The notes beneath the pieces are model-generated. The model was given only the letters and a program-made list of their open reading frames with translations, had not been told where the DNA came from and searched no databases. A program made the position numbers and the translations under genes. 64,000 bases of DNA from a bacterium (GTDB taxonomy: Bacteria > Krumholzibacteriota > Krumholzibacteriia > LZORAL124-64-63): contig JAAEOA010000352.1 of NCBI GenBank assembly GCA_024223715.1, positions 38,356 to 102,355 of the forward strand, read 5' to 3'. Below, piece after piece: positions 17,768-26,419 of the stretch (positions are counted from its first letter, which is position 1; the number at the start of each line of letters is the position of its first letter).

Positions 17768-20700
17768 CTACCCTCTGCCAAAAAATCTCTTTTTTCGTTC
17801 AATGGCACCAGGCAAATTGGCTCGCAAATGAATTTTGCCAATTCCCGGCAGTTGACGCAATTGTCGCAGGCTATCCAGAGTGAGAGCCAAATTGCGTCCT
17901 CCCGACTTCAAAAGCCAGGTTCGCTCCTGCCGCTTAACTTCGATCACAAGGGGAACCGGCCGGGCCAATACCGGGTCAGGCATTAACTCCGGATCCTGAC
18001 TCGGGTCCATGGTCATTTCGGAAGCAAATTCTTCCGGGGGCGCTTCCTTATCTGTGGTTTTTGAAGGATCGATTGGGACCGGGCCAGCACTTTGCGGAGC
18101 CGAGGCCGTGCCACCACCTATATCGCCCCCCAGAGCCCCCTGAACCGAGCAACCATCGTGGCTGACCCGTTCCATTTCTTTTTTGGCCTCTTCCTCTTCA
18201 GCTTCAACAGCTAACTCGCCCCCCAGGATTCGCATTTCACAGGGATCGCCATATTCATCGAAGAGTTCCCCAAGCTGAGCCACTCCCGCACTACCGGCTT
18301 TTTCCAGGTCCATTTCGACCAAAATATCCACAACCCAGGTTCCCAGAACTTCGTCGATGCGGGTGATGCGGTCCACAACCACTTCACGTTGTTCGTCACC
18401 GCGAACCTGCACACGGCCACCAATGACCAGAATGCTGTCACTTTCCACCAGTTCGGTATATTGATCGTAGGCTTTGTTATAAATTACCAGCCCCATGACT
18501 CCTGTTTTGTCTTCAAAGTTACCCCGGGCATAAACCCGTTTGTGACGGTCACGGTGCTTGGTATGAGAGGTGAGAACACCCACCAGATTGACCCAGGTAT
18601 TTTCTCCCCGCCGGTGGGCCCCGGCAGTGGTTCCGGTTTCCAGGGATCCAATCAATTCACGATACTCTTCAAAGGGGTGACCGGAAAGAAAGAACCCTAC
18701 AGATGCCCGCTCTTTGCTCAACCGTGTCAAAGGGTCGAACGGCTCGCATTTATCGAGAGAGGGTTTCAGCATTTCAGCTGCCGCACCGCCCCCAAAAAGA
18801 CTGGCCTGTCCTCCGGCTTTATCCCGAGCCGCTTTCTGGCCAAAAGCCAGAGCTTTGCCAATGTTTTGCAATAACTGATGTCGATGCCCGGGCAAGCTAT
18901 CCATTGCCCCTGCGTTGATCAGGCCTTCGAGCACCTTGCGGTTAACCTTTTTCAGATCCACGTTTTCACAAAGATCAAACAAATCAGTAAAAGGCCGTCC
19001 CAGCTCCTGCCAGCAGTCACGAATGACGTCAATAGCAGCCGAGCCCACACCTTTGACCGCACCCATCCCAAAAAGGATTTCCCCGTCTTGAACACCAAAT
19101 TCTTTACTCGGTTTGTTGATATCCGGCGGATTGATCTTGATATCGAGCGCTTTCACTGCATCAATAAGTTGGGTTATTCGATCAGATTTGCGCATTTCCG
19201 TGCTCATGGTTGCGGCCATAAATTCAGCTGGATGGTGAGCCTTTAACCATGCAGTCTGAATGGAAAGCAGCGCATAGGCAGCACTGTGACTTTTATTGAA
19301 ACCATACTGGGCGAAGAATTCCATTTCTTCATAAATGTCGGCAGCGTTTTGTAAATTATAGCCGCCCTTTTTCGCCCCCTCCATGAATTCGATTTTCATC
19401 TCGGCCATCATGTCGAGTTTCTTTTTACCCATGGCCTTTCGCAGAGAATCGGCCATGCCCATGGTGAAGCCACCCATTTTGGATGCAATTTGCATCACCT
19501 GTTCCTGATATAGAATCACCCCGTAGGTATCTTTCAGGATGGGCTCAAGACAGTCGTCCTTGTAAGTTACTTTTTCCCGGCCATGCTTACGCTCCACATA
19601 AACCTTGTCCATATCGGCCCCCAGGGGACCTGGACGATACAAAGCACAAATAGCCGTGATATCATCGTAGCAGGTAGGCGCCATTTTCCGTACCAGCTCC
19701 TGCATACCACTGCTTTCGAGCTGGAAGATACCAACGGTCCGACCTTCCTGAAATAGCTTGAAGGTAATAGGATCGTCAGTGGGAATTTCTTCGGCTTTGA
19801 TCAGCTTTCCAGTGGAATCGGCAATCAGTTTGAGAGCCTTGTCGATGACCGTCAAGGTGCGCAGCCCCAGAAAGTCCATCTTTAGCAGGCCCAGTTCTTC
19901 CGAACGGTTCATGTCGAATTGAACCGTGATATCGCCCTTATTGTTTTTATACATGGGCGCATGTTCGATCAGGGGACTCGGTGTGATCAGCACTCCGGCT
20001 GCGTGAATACCCGTATTGCGGTTCATGCCTTCCAATACTAAAGCATTGCGTAATAACAGAGCATGATCGTCAGACTCTTTGGGTAAATCTTTCAGGCCCG
20101 GAGCTTCGTCGATGGCCTTTTTCAGGGTAATGCCCACTTCTTCGGGCACCAGTTTGCTGATGCGATCACTTTCGGCGAAGCTGAAATCCAACGTACGTGC
20201 CACATCTTTTAGAACAGCCCTTGCGGCCATGGTCCCAAAGGTAATGATCTGGCTCACGTTTTCCTGACCGTACTTTTTGGCGACATATTCAATAACATCG
20301 CTGCGTCGTTCATAGCAGAAATCCACGTCAATATCCGGCATGCTGACACGTTCAGGATTCAGAAACCTCTCAAAAAGCAGCTGATGCCTGATGGGATCGA
20401 TGTCGGTAATGCCCATGCCATAACAAACCAAAGAGCCGGCGGCACTGCCTCGACCTGGTCCCACAGGAATATTCATATTCCGGGCGGCATCAATAAAATC
20501 CCAAACGATAAGGAAGTAACCCGCGTAACCAGTGGTTTTAATGATACCCAGCTCATATTGCAGACGGGTTTCCAACTCTTCGGTCATGGCTGGATAACGT
20601 TCATTGATGCCCTGGCGAGCAATGTGCTCCACGTATTCATCGGCCGTTTTGAAAGGCTCCGGCAATTCAAAAATAGGAAGTAAGAGGTTGCCCAGTTGCA

Positions 20701-21559
20701 TCTCAAAGTCCACCATGTCGGCAATGCGCAGGGTATTTTCCACTGCCTGGGGCCAATCCTGGAATAGCTGGAGCATCTCCTGTGTATCTTTAAAATAAAT
20801 TTCAGGCGTATTGCTGCGCCACCGGTTAGGGTCATTCAGAAGATTTCCCGTTTGAATGGCCATCAGGATGTCATGGGCTTCGTGGTGGGAACGATCGAGA
20901 AAGTGGCAATCATTGGTGGCCACAATTCCCAAACCGGTGTTTTTTGCCACCTGAGGCATGAGTTCTCGAATGCGGGTTTCTTCTTCTATGCCGTGGTTCT
21001 GAATTTCCAGAAAGTAGTTGTCGGCCCCAAGAATTTCTTTGTATTGGTTGGCCACATCCGTAGCTTTTTTTACATTCCCGCTGCGAAGATGGAAATTGGG
21101 TTCACCGCTCATGCAGGCCGATAGTCCGATAATACCTTCGGAGTGTTCACTCAAAAGCTCATGATCAATGCGTGGACGATAATAAAAACCCTCCATGTAT
21201 CCTTTGGAGGAAAGCTTGCAAAGGTTTCGATAACCCACTTCGTTTTTGGCCAGCAAAACAAGGTGGTAGGCCTTGTTATTAACTTTATCGGCTTTGCGGT
21301 TAAACCGGTCGGCCGTTATGTATGCTTCCGTCCCAATGATGGGCTTAATCTTATTCTTTCGACAAGCCTGATAAAATTCCACAGCCCCGAACATATTGCC
21401 ATGATCGGTCAGAGCCAGAGCCTTCTGCCCCAGGTCGGCAGCCCGCTTGGCCATGACACTGGCCTTCATGGCTCCGTCGAGCAGGCTGTAATCGGAGTGG
21501 TTATGCAGATGCACAAAATCATCGGGGAGAGTTTTCGTGCCGGAACTGGATAGACTCAA
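17768..21559 (-). CDS. dnaE: DNA polymerase III subunit alpha
   Basis: 1263 residues, the main replicative polymerase (C family). An N-terminal PHP domain begins FVHLHNHSDYSLLDG (residues 15-29) with TDHGNM near 51; the catalytic palm has GPGRGSAAGSLV (367-377) and the aspartates of MPDIDVDF (407-414); later blocks include TGIHAAGVLI, LYRPGPL, and FNKSHSAAYALLS. An OB-fold (VNLVGVLTSHTKH, then KTGVMGLVIYNKAYDQ) follows near residue 1000. The C-terminal 150 residues contain a low-complexity Pro/Glu-rich linker. The start codon is a TTG (21557-21559), with GGGA about ten bases upstream, and no in-frame ATG lies before the PHP motif. The gene is full length, with normal catalytic residues. Confidence 0.96.
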   Translation of the reverse strand: MSLSSSGTKTLPDDFVHLHNHSDYSLLDGAMKASVMAKRAADLGQKALALTDHGNMFGAVEFYQACRKNKIKPIIGTEAYITADRFNRKADKVNNKAYHLVLLAKNEVGYRNLCKLSSKGYMEGFYYRPRIDHELLSEHSEGIIGLSACMSGEPNFHLRSGNVKKATDVANQYKEILGADNYFLEIQNHGIEEETRIRELMPQVAKNTGLGIVATNDCHFLDRSHHEAHDILMAIQTGNLLNDPNRWRSNTPEIYFKDTQEMLQLFQDWPQAVENTLRIADMVDFEMQLGNLLLPIFELPEPFKTADEYVEHIARQGINERYPAMTEELETRLQYELGIIKTTGYAGYFLIVWDFIDAARNMNIPVGPGRGSAAGSLVCYGMGITDIDPIRHQLLFERFLNPERVSMPDIDVDFCYERRSDVIEYVAKKYGQENVSQIITFGTMAARAVLKDVARTLDFSFAESDRISKLVPEEVGITLKKAIDEAPGLKDLPKESDDHALLLRNALVLEGMNRNTGIHAAGVLITPSPLIEHAPMYKNNKGDITVQFDMNRSEELGLLKMDFLGLRTLTVIDKALKLIADSTGKLIKAEEIPTDDPITFKLFQEGRTVGIFQLESSGMQELVRKMAPTCYDDITAICALYRPGPLGADMDKVYVERKHGREKVTYKDDCLEPILKDTYGVILYQEQVMQIASKMGGFTMGMADSLRKAMGKKKLDMMAEMKIEFMEGAKKGGYNLQNAADIYEEMEFFAQYGFNKSHSAAYALLSIQTAWLKAHHPAEFMAATMSTEMRKSDRITQLIDAVKALDIKINPPDINKPSKEFGVQDGEILFGMGAVKGVGSAAIDVIRDCWQELGRPFTDLFDLCENVDLKKVNRKVLEGLINAGAMDSLPGHRHQLLQNIGKALAFGQKAARDKAGGQASLFGGGAAAEMLKPSLDKCEPFDPLTRLSKERASVGFFLSGHPFEEYRELIGSLETGTTAGAHRRGENTWVNLVGVLTSHTKHRDRHKRVYARGNFEDKTGVMGLVIYNKAYDQYTELVESDSILVIGGRVQVRGDEQREVVVDRITRIDEVLGTWVVDILVEMDLEKAGSAGVAQLGELFDEYGDPCEMRILGGELAVEAEEEEAKKEMERVSHDGCSVQGALGGDIGGGTASAPQSAGPVPIDPSKTTDKEAPPEEFASEMTMDPSQDPELMPDPVLARPVPLVIEVKRQERTWLLKSGGRNLALTLDSLRQLRQLPGIGKIHLRANLPGAIERKKRFFGRG

Positions 21560-21610
21560 TGTGTTTTATCCCTGCTGCTTGCTGGATCAACTTGAAGTAA
21601 ATTTTCATGC

Positions 21611-21641
21611 AAAAAAAAACACACCAGATTGGCGGTAGTGT
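21611..21641 (-). terminator. Intrinsic terminator of the M23 peptidase gene
   Basis: On the minus strand ACAC(T)ACC pairs with GGTGTGT across an 8-base loop (21619-21641), with one bulged base, followed by eight or more T residues (21611-21618). It separates the M23 gene from dnaE. Confidence 0.65.
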
Positions 21642-21749
21642 CCTGCATACCTGTCCGTACAATAGCAGAATATTTAGCTCTTGGCAGGATAATAATTTTC
21701 CTGAATGGATCTTTCTTCTCTGAGGGTCACCCGAGGTTCCCCATAAAGT

Positions 21750-23672
21750 TTATTCTGCCAAAACCTCATAGTGAATTTGTGCCGTATTTCCTGCCTTATC
21801 TTCTGCCTGAAGCCATAGCATATGCTTACCCGCCTGAAGCTGATCGGGCCAGTGCACCAGAATCCTATCTCTCGGCGGATCCGGCTCCACAATCAGTAGC
21901 TGGTCGTTCAAACGAGCCATTATGGTTCCGGTATTAATCCCGGAACCCCAATCGATCAGCGAAACAGAAGTCATTTGCCAAACTGGCAGAGTGACGTCTT
22001 CCACCCCGGAGACTGTCCCTTTTTTGACCTGAAGGCCATCACCATTGTTTTGAAACTCCGGTCCCTGAGTGTCTTCAAAAAGGGCGTGGCGGCCTGGCTC
22101 CTGCAAAAGGAATTCATGGCTAAGAGAGAAATTGAACGACGAGACAAGCGTCCACTCCTTCTCCTTTTTCAGGCGATAAATACCCAGTTTTTCCGCTTGA
22201 GAGAAATCAGCATTTTCAGTTAGAGACATTTCTATCGGAACGGAACTTTCAATGGGCCAATCGGCGGTTAAAATCCGGGTTGCCCAAGGAAGGCTCTTCA
22301 ATCCCTGGTTTTCAGCCAGTCGAAGTTCTTCAGCATTCAGGGAGTCCTGCTGACTCCAAAGAGTGACCTCTTCGTATACAGAGGAAGTTTTCCCCGGACC
22401 CACCCTATGGGCATTCAAATGCCCCCGATCAAGGTTTCCGGTGGAAAAGAATGGAGTCAGACGCAGAGAATGCCCAACTTTCGGGTCCAATTCGGGAAAA
22501 TCCAGGCCAGAGACTCCGAGAACTTCAGGATACCAACGGCCAGTACCTGAGATCTTTCCGTCCTTGGGGTCAACTAACATCTGCCAGGATATTTCACTGC
22601 TATTCCCATTATAGTCGCTCACACGCAGCGCTAGTTTGTGGCTGCCCGCAGACAAACCTTCACCATTATTTCCCAAATACCACAAAGAACCTTCTCTGCC
22701 GTTCAAAGAATTGGCTGAACGCCGGTGCAGCCAGTGTTCCCTGGGCACTCCGTTTTCGGTCCAATCGGCCCAGTCTGTCCACTCCAGACGCTGCAGTCCA
22801 TTTTCTGAAAAATCAAAACGATCATTCCTGCACTGGTAAACGACCTTCGAATCCAATTCCAGTTCAATGAAGTAGGGCTCCAGCTTGTGGCCTCTAATGT
22901 CCGAGGCATCGATCATACGAGCACTAAAAGCCACAGGCCCGGTCACTCTGACCACTCCCTGATCACCCTGCAAGCCATGGCTGCTTGAGCCTTGAATGGC
23001 CCATTCACCTGCCGTTGAAAAGATTCGTGATTGGGCATTCACTGGCCAGATGCGCAACGAATGAATCACTGGTGGAAATGTATCCGGCACAGCAAAACCA
23101 TGTTGCAAAGGATTGAGCGGTCGCTGGTTTCGGTCGCGAACCTCAAAATGAAGGTGCGGGCCGTTGGTTCCGCTTTGGCCACTTAATCCCAGCACCTGAC
23201 CCTTTTTAACCCTGATTTGATTCGGTTTAAAGTTCAAACGGGCTCGATAATTGCTATTCTGCAACTGTACCTGTTGCACACGGGCCTGCAAATCATCGTT
23301 GAAACGAGACAAGTGAGCAAAAACGTAGGTCAGTCCGGAATCAGCCCGCAGGTAAATAACCCGGCCGTAGGCTGTTGGTGTGCAACGAACCCGGCTGATG
23401 TAACCGTCTTCGACGGCTCGGACGACATAACCCTGACGGGTTTCCGTTTTTAAATCCAGCCCCGCGTGGAAACGCCCGCTGCGATATTCCATGAAGTTAC
23501 TGGTCAAAAAACGGGTTGTCAGGTCAAGTGGCCACAAGGGATCAGCATTTGATGCCTTGTCGTCTTCATCGCCAGCCAAGGCAGTCAAGGCAGTCAAGGC
23601 AGTCAAGGCAGTCAAGGCCAAAAGCAGGACCATCGAAAGTGAAATCAAAAATGTTTTTTCCATTGTGCTCAT
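21750..23672 (-). CDS. M23-family (LytM) envelope peptidase
   Basis: About 640 residues from the ATG at 23670-23672, which has GGAG eight bases upstream; an earlier in-frame start would add 26 residues and bury the signal peptide. The signal peptide core is built from a repeat, TALTALTALTAL. Residues about 60-215 form an M23 peptidase domain: HAGLDLKTE holds a zinc His and Asp, and GTNGPHLHFEVRD holds the HxH zinc pair. These enzymes cleave peptidoglycan cross-bridges or, if degenerate, activate amidases. The long C-terminal part (about 430 residues) is Ig/beta-rich with no recognised family; it ends with a ...AGKHMLWLQAEDKAGNTAQIHYEV Ig-like strand pattern. It has its own promoter (23715-23743) and terminator. 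Confidence 0.85.
   Translation of the reverse strand: MSTMEKTFLISLSMVLLLALTALTALTALTALAGDEDDKASNADPLWPLDLTTRFLTSNFMEYRSGRFHAGLDLKTETRQGYVVRAVEDGYISRVRCTPTAYGRVIYLRADSGLTYVFAHLSRFNDDLQARVQQVQLQNSNYRARLNFKPNQIRVKKGQVLGLSGQSGTNGPHLHFEVRDRNQRPLNPLQHGFAVPDTFPPVIHSLRIWPVNAQSRIFSTAGEWAIQGSSSHGLQGDQGVVRVTGPVAFSARMIDASDIRGHKLEPYFIELELDSKVVYQCRNDRFDFSENGLQRLEWTDWADWTENGVPREHWLHRRSANSLNGREGSLWYLGNNGEGLSAGSHKLALRVSDYNGNSSEISWQMLVDPKDGKISGTGRWYPEVLGVSGLDFPELDPKVGHSLRLTPFFSTGNLDRGHLNAHRVGPGKTSSVYEEVTLWSQQDSLNAEELRLAENQGLKSLPWATRILTADWPIESSVPIEMSLTENADFSQAEKLGIYRLKKEKEWTLVSSFNFSLSHEFLLQEPGRHALFEDTQGPEFQNNGDGLQVKKGTVSGVEDVTLPVWQMTSVSLIDWGSGINTGTIMARLNDQLLIVEPDPPRDRILVHWPDQLQAGKHMLWLQAEDKAGNTAQIHYEVLAE
23581..23616 (-). 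repeat. Tandem 9-bp repeat (four copies) inside a signal peptide
   Basis: GCAGTCAAG is repeated four times head to tail at 23581-23616. Read on the minus strand in frame it encodes the repeated Thr-Ala-Leu hydrophobic core of the M23 peptidase signal peptide. The unit is a multiple of three, so copy-number change would lengthen or shorten the signal without a frameshift. Confidence 0.95.
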
Positions 23673-23714
23673 CAATTTATCTCCAGGCTTCCGAATGAAA
23701 AACGATTCGAAAAT

Positions 23715-23743
23715 AAAATACTTCACGACCTTTTGCGGGACAA
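23715..23743 (-). promoter_or_regulatory. Sigma70-like promoter of the M23 peptidase gene
   Basis: Minus-strand TTGTCC (23738-23743) and TATTTT (23715-23720) with a 17-base spacer, about 45 bases before the M23 start codon. Confidence 0.5.
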
Positions 23744-23761
23744 CCCCCACTTCAAAGTGTA

Positions 23762-23776
23762 CACTAATAGTTAGTG
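23762..23776. promoter_or_regulatory. Perfect inverted repeat between divergent genes
   Basis: CACTAA-TAG-TTAGTG is a 6-3-6 palindrome lying between the M23 promoter and the phoH-like start, 40 bases before the latter. It could be an operator acting on either gene. Confidence 0.3.
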
Positions 23777-23815
23777 GATGGATCCACCAAACCCGAACCC
23801 AACCGGAGGGCTGAC

Positions 23816-25168
23816 ATGGAAAACAACTCAGGTCACTGGATCGACGACAAAGACAGCATACCTGTTCCTGAAGGACGCTGCTTCCTGCTCGATACCAACG
23901 TATTGCTTCACGATGCTGAAAGCCTGACTTCTTTTGAAGATAACCACGTCATTCTCACTGTAGAAGTCCTTGAAGAACTGGACAAGTTTAAAAGAGGAAA
24001 CGACGAAAAAGGCCGTAACGCCCGCCATGTTATTCGCACAATCGATGGCCTGCGTGATGGCAAGCCCCTGAGCAAGGGTGTGGACCTTCCCGGTGGCGGT
24101 ATGCTTTACATCACTGTAAAAAGTTATGTGGATTACCTGCCCAAGGGAATGGATCGCTCCATTATGGACAACCGCATTTTGTCCGTAGCCTGTGCTCTGG
24201 ACAAAGCCGGCGGCGACGTGGTCTTCATTACCAAAGATATTAACGCCCGTGTAAAAGCCGATGCCCTGGGCATTAAAGCCAACGATTTTCTGACCCGCAA
24301 AGTTAATTTTGATGAGCTGTACACAGGCGTCAGTACCATTGAAGTGCCCGAAGAATCCATCGATGCTTTTTATCAGGGCGAAACCGTAACTGTGGAAAAG
24401 GAATTGATGCCCAACGAAGGTGTTTTGCTTCAGGGCATCAGCAACCCCAAACACACTGCCCGCGGTATTTTCCGGGCCGACTCCGGCATCATTGAACCCC
24501 TTCAGCACGCCGACAGCCATCCCTGGGGATTGTCTGCCAGGAATCTGCATCAGCAATTTGCCCTGGAGTTGCTCTTGCGTCCTGACATCAAATTGGTGAC
24601 CATGCTGGGCCAGGCCGGAACCGGCAAGACCCTGCTGGCACTTGCCGTGGGACTGCAAATGGTGGCCGAAGAAAAACGCTACCGTCGCATTATGGTTTCC
24701 CGTCCCATTATGCCACTGGGCAAAGACATCGGTTATTTGCCGGGCACCAAAGAAGAAAAACTGAGCAGCTGGATGGAACCGGTTTCTGACAATCTGCAAT
24801 ACCTTGTGGATCCAAAACTGGAAAATACTTCGGACAAAGTTCAGTACCTGTACGACACTGGTGTGGTTGAAGTGGAAGCTGTCACCTACATTCGTGGTCG
24901 CAGTCTGCCCAAACTGTTCATCATAATTGATGAAGCCCAAAACCTGACTCCACATGAAGTAAAAACCGTGGTCAGTCGGGCCGGTGAAGACGCAAAAGTC
25001 ATTCTCACGGGCGATGCCTACCAAATTGACAATCCTTATCTCGATGCTTCCTCCAATGGGCTGACCTATGTGGTGGAACGCTTCAAGGATCATCCTATTC
25101 ACGGCCACATCACTTTGGCCAAGAGCGAGCGCAGTGAGTTGGCCAGCCTGGCTGCAAGTCTGTTGTAA
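23816..25168 (+). CDS. PIN-domain PhoH-family ATPase
   Basis: 450 residues starting at the ATG at 23816, six bases after GGAGGG. An N-terminal PIN nuclease-like domain (about residues 20-150) begins FLLDTNVLLHD with Asp26 as the first metal ligand and contains TVEVLEELDKFK and FITKDINARVKA. The C-terminal half is a PhoH ATPase with Walker A GQAGTGKT (about residue 266), SRPIMPLG, and Walker B LFIIIDEAQNLTP, then ILTGDAYQID. This PIN-PhoH architecture (PhoH2/YlaK-like) is associated with RNA unwinding and cleavage. It lies 13 bases upstream of a SUI1-type translation factor gene, which fits an RNA or translation role. All key motifs are intact. Confidence 0.92.
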   Translation: MENNSGHWIDDKDSIPVPEGRCFLLDTNVLLHDAESLTSFEDNHVILTVEVLEELDKFKRGNDEKGRNARHVIRTIDGLRDGKPLSKGVDLPGGGMLYITVKSYVDYLPKGMDRSIMDNRILSVACALDKAGGDVVFITKDINARVKADALGIKANDFLTRKVNFDELYTGVSTIEVPEESIDAFYQGETVTVEKELMPNEGVLLQGISNPKHTARGIFRADSGIIEPLQHADSHPWGLSARNLHQQFALELLLRPDIKLVTMLGQAGTGKTLLALAVGLQMVAEEKRYRRIMVSRPIMPLGKDIGYLPGTKEEKLSSWMEPVSDNLQYLVDPKLENTSDKVQYLYDTGVVEVEAVTYIRGRSLPKLFIIIDEAQNLTPHEVKTVVSRAGEDAKVILTGDAYQIDNPYLDASSNGLTYVVERFKDHPIHGHITLAKSERSELASLAASLL

Positions 25169-25181
25169 AATAAGGAATTAA

Positions 25182-25511
25182 ATGTCCAGCAGTAATAAAA
25201 AAGTCTGGTCCAGTGATGATGGGCGTCAGAATAATCAGTCCACAAACAACCGACAGCCCCAGCCTGCCGGTGACGGTGTGGTCAGGGTTTCACGACAAAC
25301 CAAAGGCCGAAAAGGTAAAGGAGTAACTCTGGTCACCGGTGTGCCCCTCGAGGGACCCGACCTGAAAGATTTGGCCAAAACCCTGAAGCAGCGTTGCGGC
25401 TCTGGCGGGACGGTAAAAAACGGAGTCATTGAAATTCAGGGAGATCACCGCGATACCGTAGTGATGGCATTAGCCAAGCATGATTGGGTCGTAAAAAAAT
25501 CTGGCGGGTGA
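25182..25511 (+). CDS. SUI1/YciH-family translation initiation factor
   Basis: 109 residues with AAGGA before the ATG. The first 40 residues are polar and probably disordered; residues 45-105 match the SUI1 (eIF1-like) fold of bacterial YciH: GKGVTLVTGVPL, then LAKTLKQRCGSGGTVKNGVIEIQGDHRDTV as the central basic segment. In bacteria such proteins can influence start-codon selection on the ribosome. It is bicistronic with the PIN-PhoH gene, and its stop is only four bases from the stop of the convergent lipoprotein gene. Confidence 0.9.
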   Translation: MSSSNKKVWSSDDGRQNNQSTNNRQPQPAGDGVVRVSRQTKGRKGKGVTLVTGVPLEGPDLKDLAKTLKQRCGSGGTVKNGVIEIQGDHRDTVVMALAKHDWVVKKSGG

Positions 25512-25515
25512 AGCT

Positions 25516-26349
25516 CTAACCCTCTGACCCTATTTCCAAAAGTTTTTGCCTCATCTGACCAAGCAGGCAGGCGTTGCAACGCTTAATGGCCTTAGTCAAA
25601 AACTCATCCACATATTCCTGATCCTGACGGGCAGTTGCCCCGGCGTAGACTCTGTCTTCAGCTTCGCCTTTGCAGGTTTCCATCCAAAGCAAATCGCCCT
25701 GTCTGGATTTTAAGGTCAGGCGGATTTCTGCCTCAGCCGAGCTTTTCGCCGGCATTGGAATAGCCAAAATAGCGACAACTGAAAGAGCAATGCCTGTGCT
25801 TATTCGGTCTGAAGTATTTTCACCGAAAGCCATACCCGCCCCCATCCCCACTGCGGTCGGTAATAAAAATGACGTGATACCACGGTCAAAGACACAGCCC
25901 ACGGACAACAGTTCAGCCGATAGGACATAGTCAGCCTCACTGCGCATAGAGACAACTTCCACAAGTTGGGTTTGCTCCACATCTTGAATAAGAGCCTCGG
26001 CATATATTTCCGCTACAGGACGATACCAGGATTCATCTTTAGGAAACTTGATGGTCAGGAAATGCCCCTCTCCAGCCCGTTGGTCAGCGGGACGCAAATC
26101 GTAAACTCCATCAATATAAAGAGTGGGAGTTTTCAGATTGCGCAGCGACATGTCCATTTGCTCTTCCGGGTAAAGCAAAACAATTTTTTCACTGCTGCAG
26201 GAGGCAAGAACCAAGAGGACAGGCAATAGGAAAATAGCCCGCCAAAAGTTCGTATTTTGGTTCATATTTCTGTTAGAAATTCTGTTAGAAATTCTGTTAG
26301 GAATTCTGTTAGGAATTCTGTTAGGAATTCTCAGTGCTGATCGTTTCAT
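25516..26349 (-). CDS. Uncharacterised lipoprotein with repeat-expanded N-region
   Basis: 277 residues from the ATG at 26347-26349 (AGGA six bases upstream; a GTG two codons earlier overlaps less well). The N-terminus is unusual: after MKRSALR come three IPNR and two ISNR units, encoded by a 12-bp tandem repeat, before the hydrophobic core and lipobox LASC with Cys51. A shorter version could start at the Met after the repeats (NM-NQ), but no ribosome site precedes it. The body holds a beta-rich domain (LYIDGVYDLRPADQ, then ADYVLSAELLSVGCVFD) and a hydrophobic Gly-rich stretch (LLPTAVGMGAGMAFGE). A family could not be named with confidence. It may be the last gene of the suhB-cutA-nhaC-type run. 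Confidence 0.7.
   Translation of the reverse strand: MKRSALRIPNRIPNRIPNRISNRISNRNMNQNTNFWRAIFLLPVLLVLASCSSEKIVLLYPEEQMDMSLRNLKTPTLYIDGVYDLRPADQRAGEGHFLTIKFPKDESWYRPVAEIYAEALIQDVEQTQLVEVVSMRSEADYVLSAELLSVGCVFDRGITSFLLPTAVGMGAGMAFGENTSDRISTGIALSVVAILAIPMPAKSSAEAEIRLTLKSRQGDLLWMETCKGEAEDRVYAGATARQDQEYVDEFLTKAIKRCNACLLGQMRQKLLEIGSEG
26268..26327 (-). repeat. Tandem 12-bp repeat (five copies) near the start of a lipoprotein gene
   Basis: Five contiguous units: TTCTGTTAGAAA twice (26268-26291), then TTCTGTTAGGAA three times (26292-26327). In the minus-strand frame they encode ISNR twice and IPNR three times. The unit is in frame, so copy-number variation would alter the positively charged n-region of the signal peptide. 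Confidence 0.95.
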
Positions 26350-26419
26350 GGTCACTCCTGAAAAAGTACTCCTGCATTAGAAAGGCTCTGCGCCTTCGGC
26401 TTCAATACCCGATATTATA

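Noticed and set aside
23828..25108. 426-codon minus-strand frame opposite the PIN-PhoH gene
   Set aside because: The plus strand encodes an intact PIN-PhoH protein; the reverse frame has no recognisable motif.
26268..26327. CRISPR-like repeat array
   Set aside because: The units are 12 bases, directly contiguous with no spacers, and sit in a coding frame.
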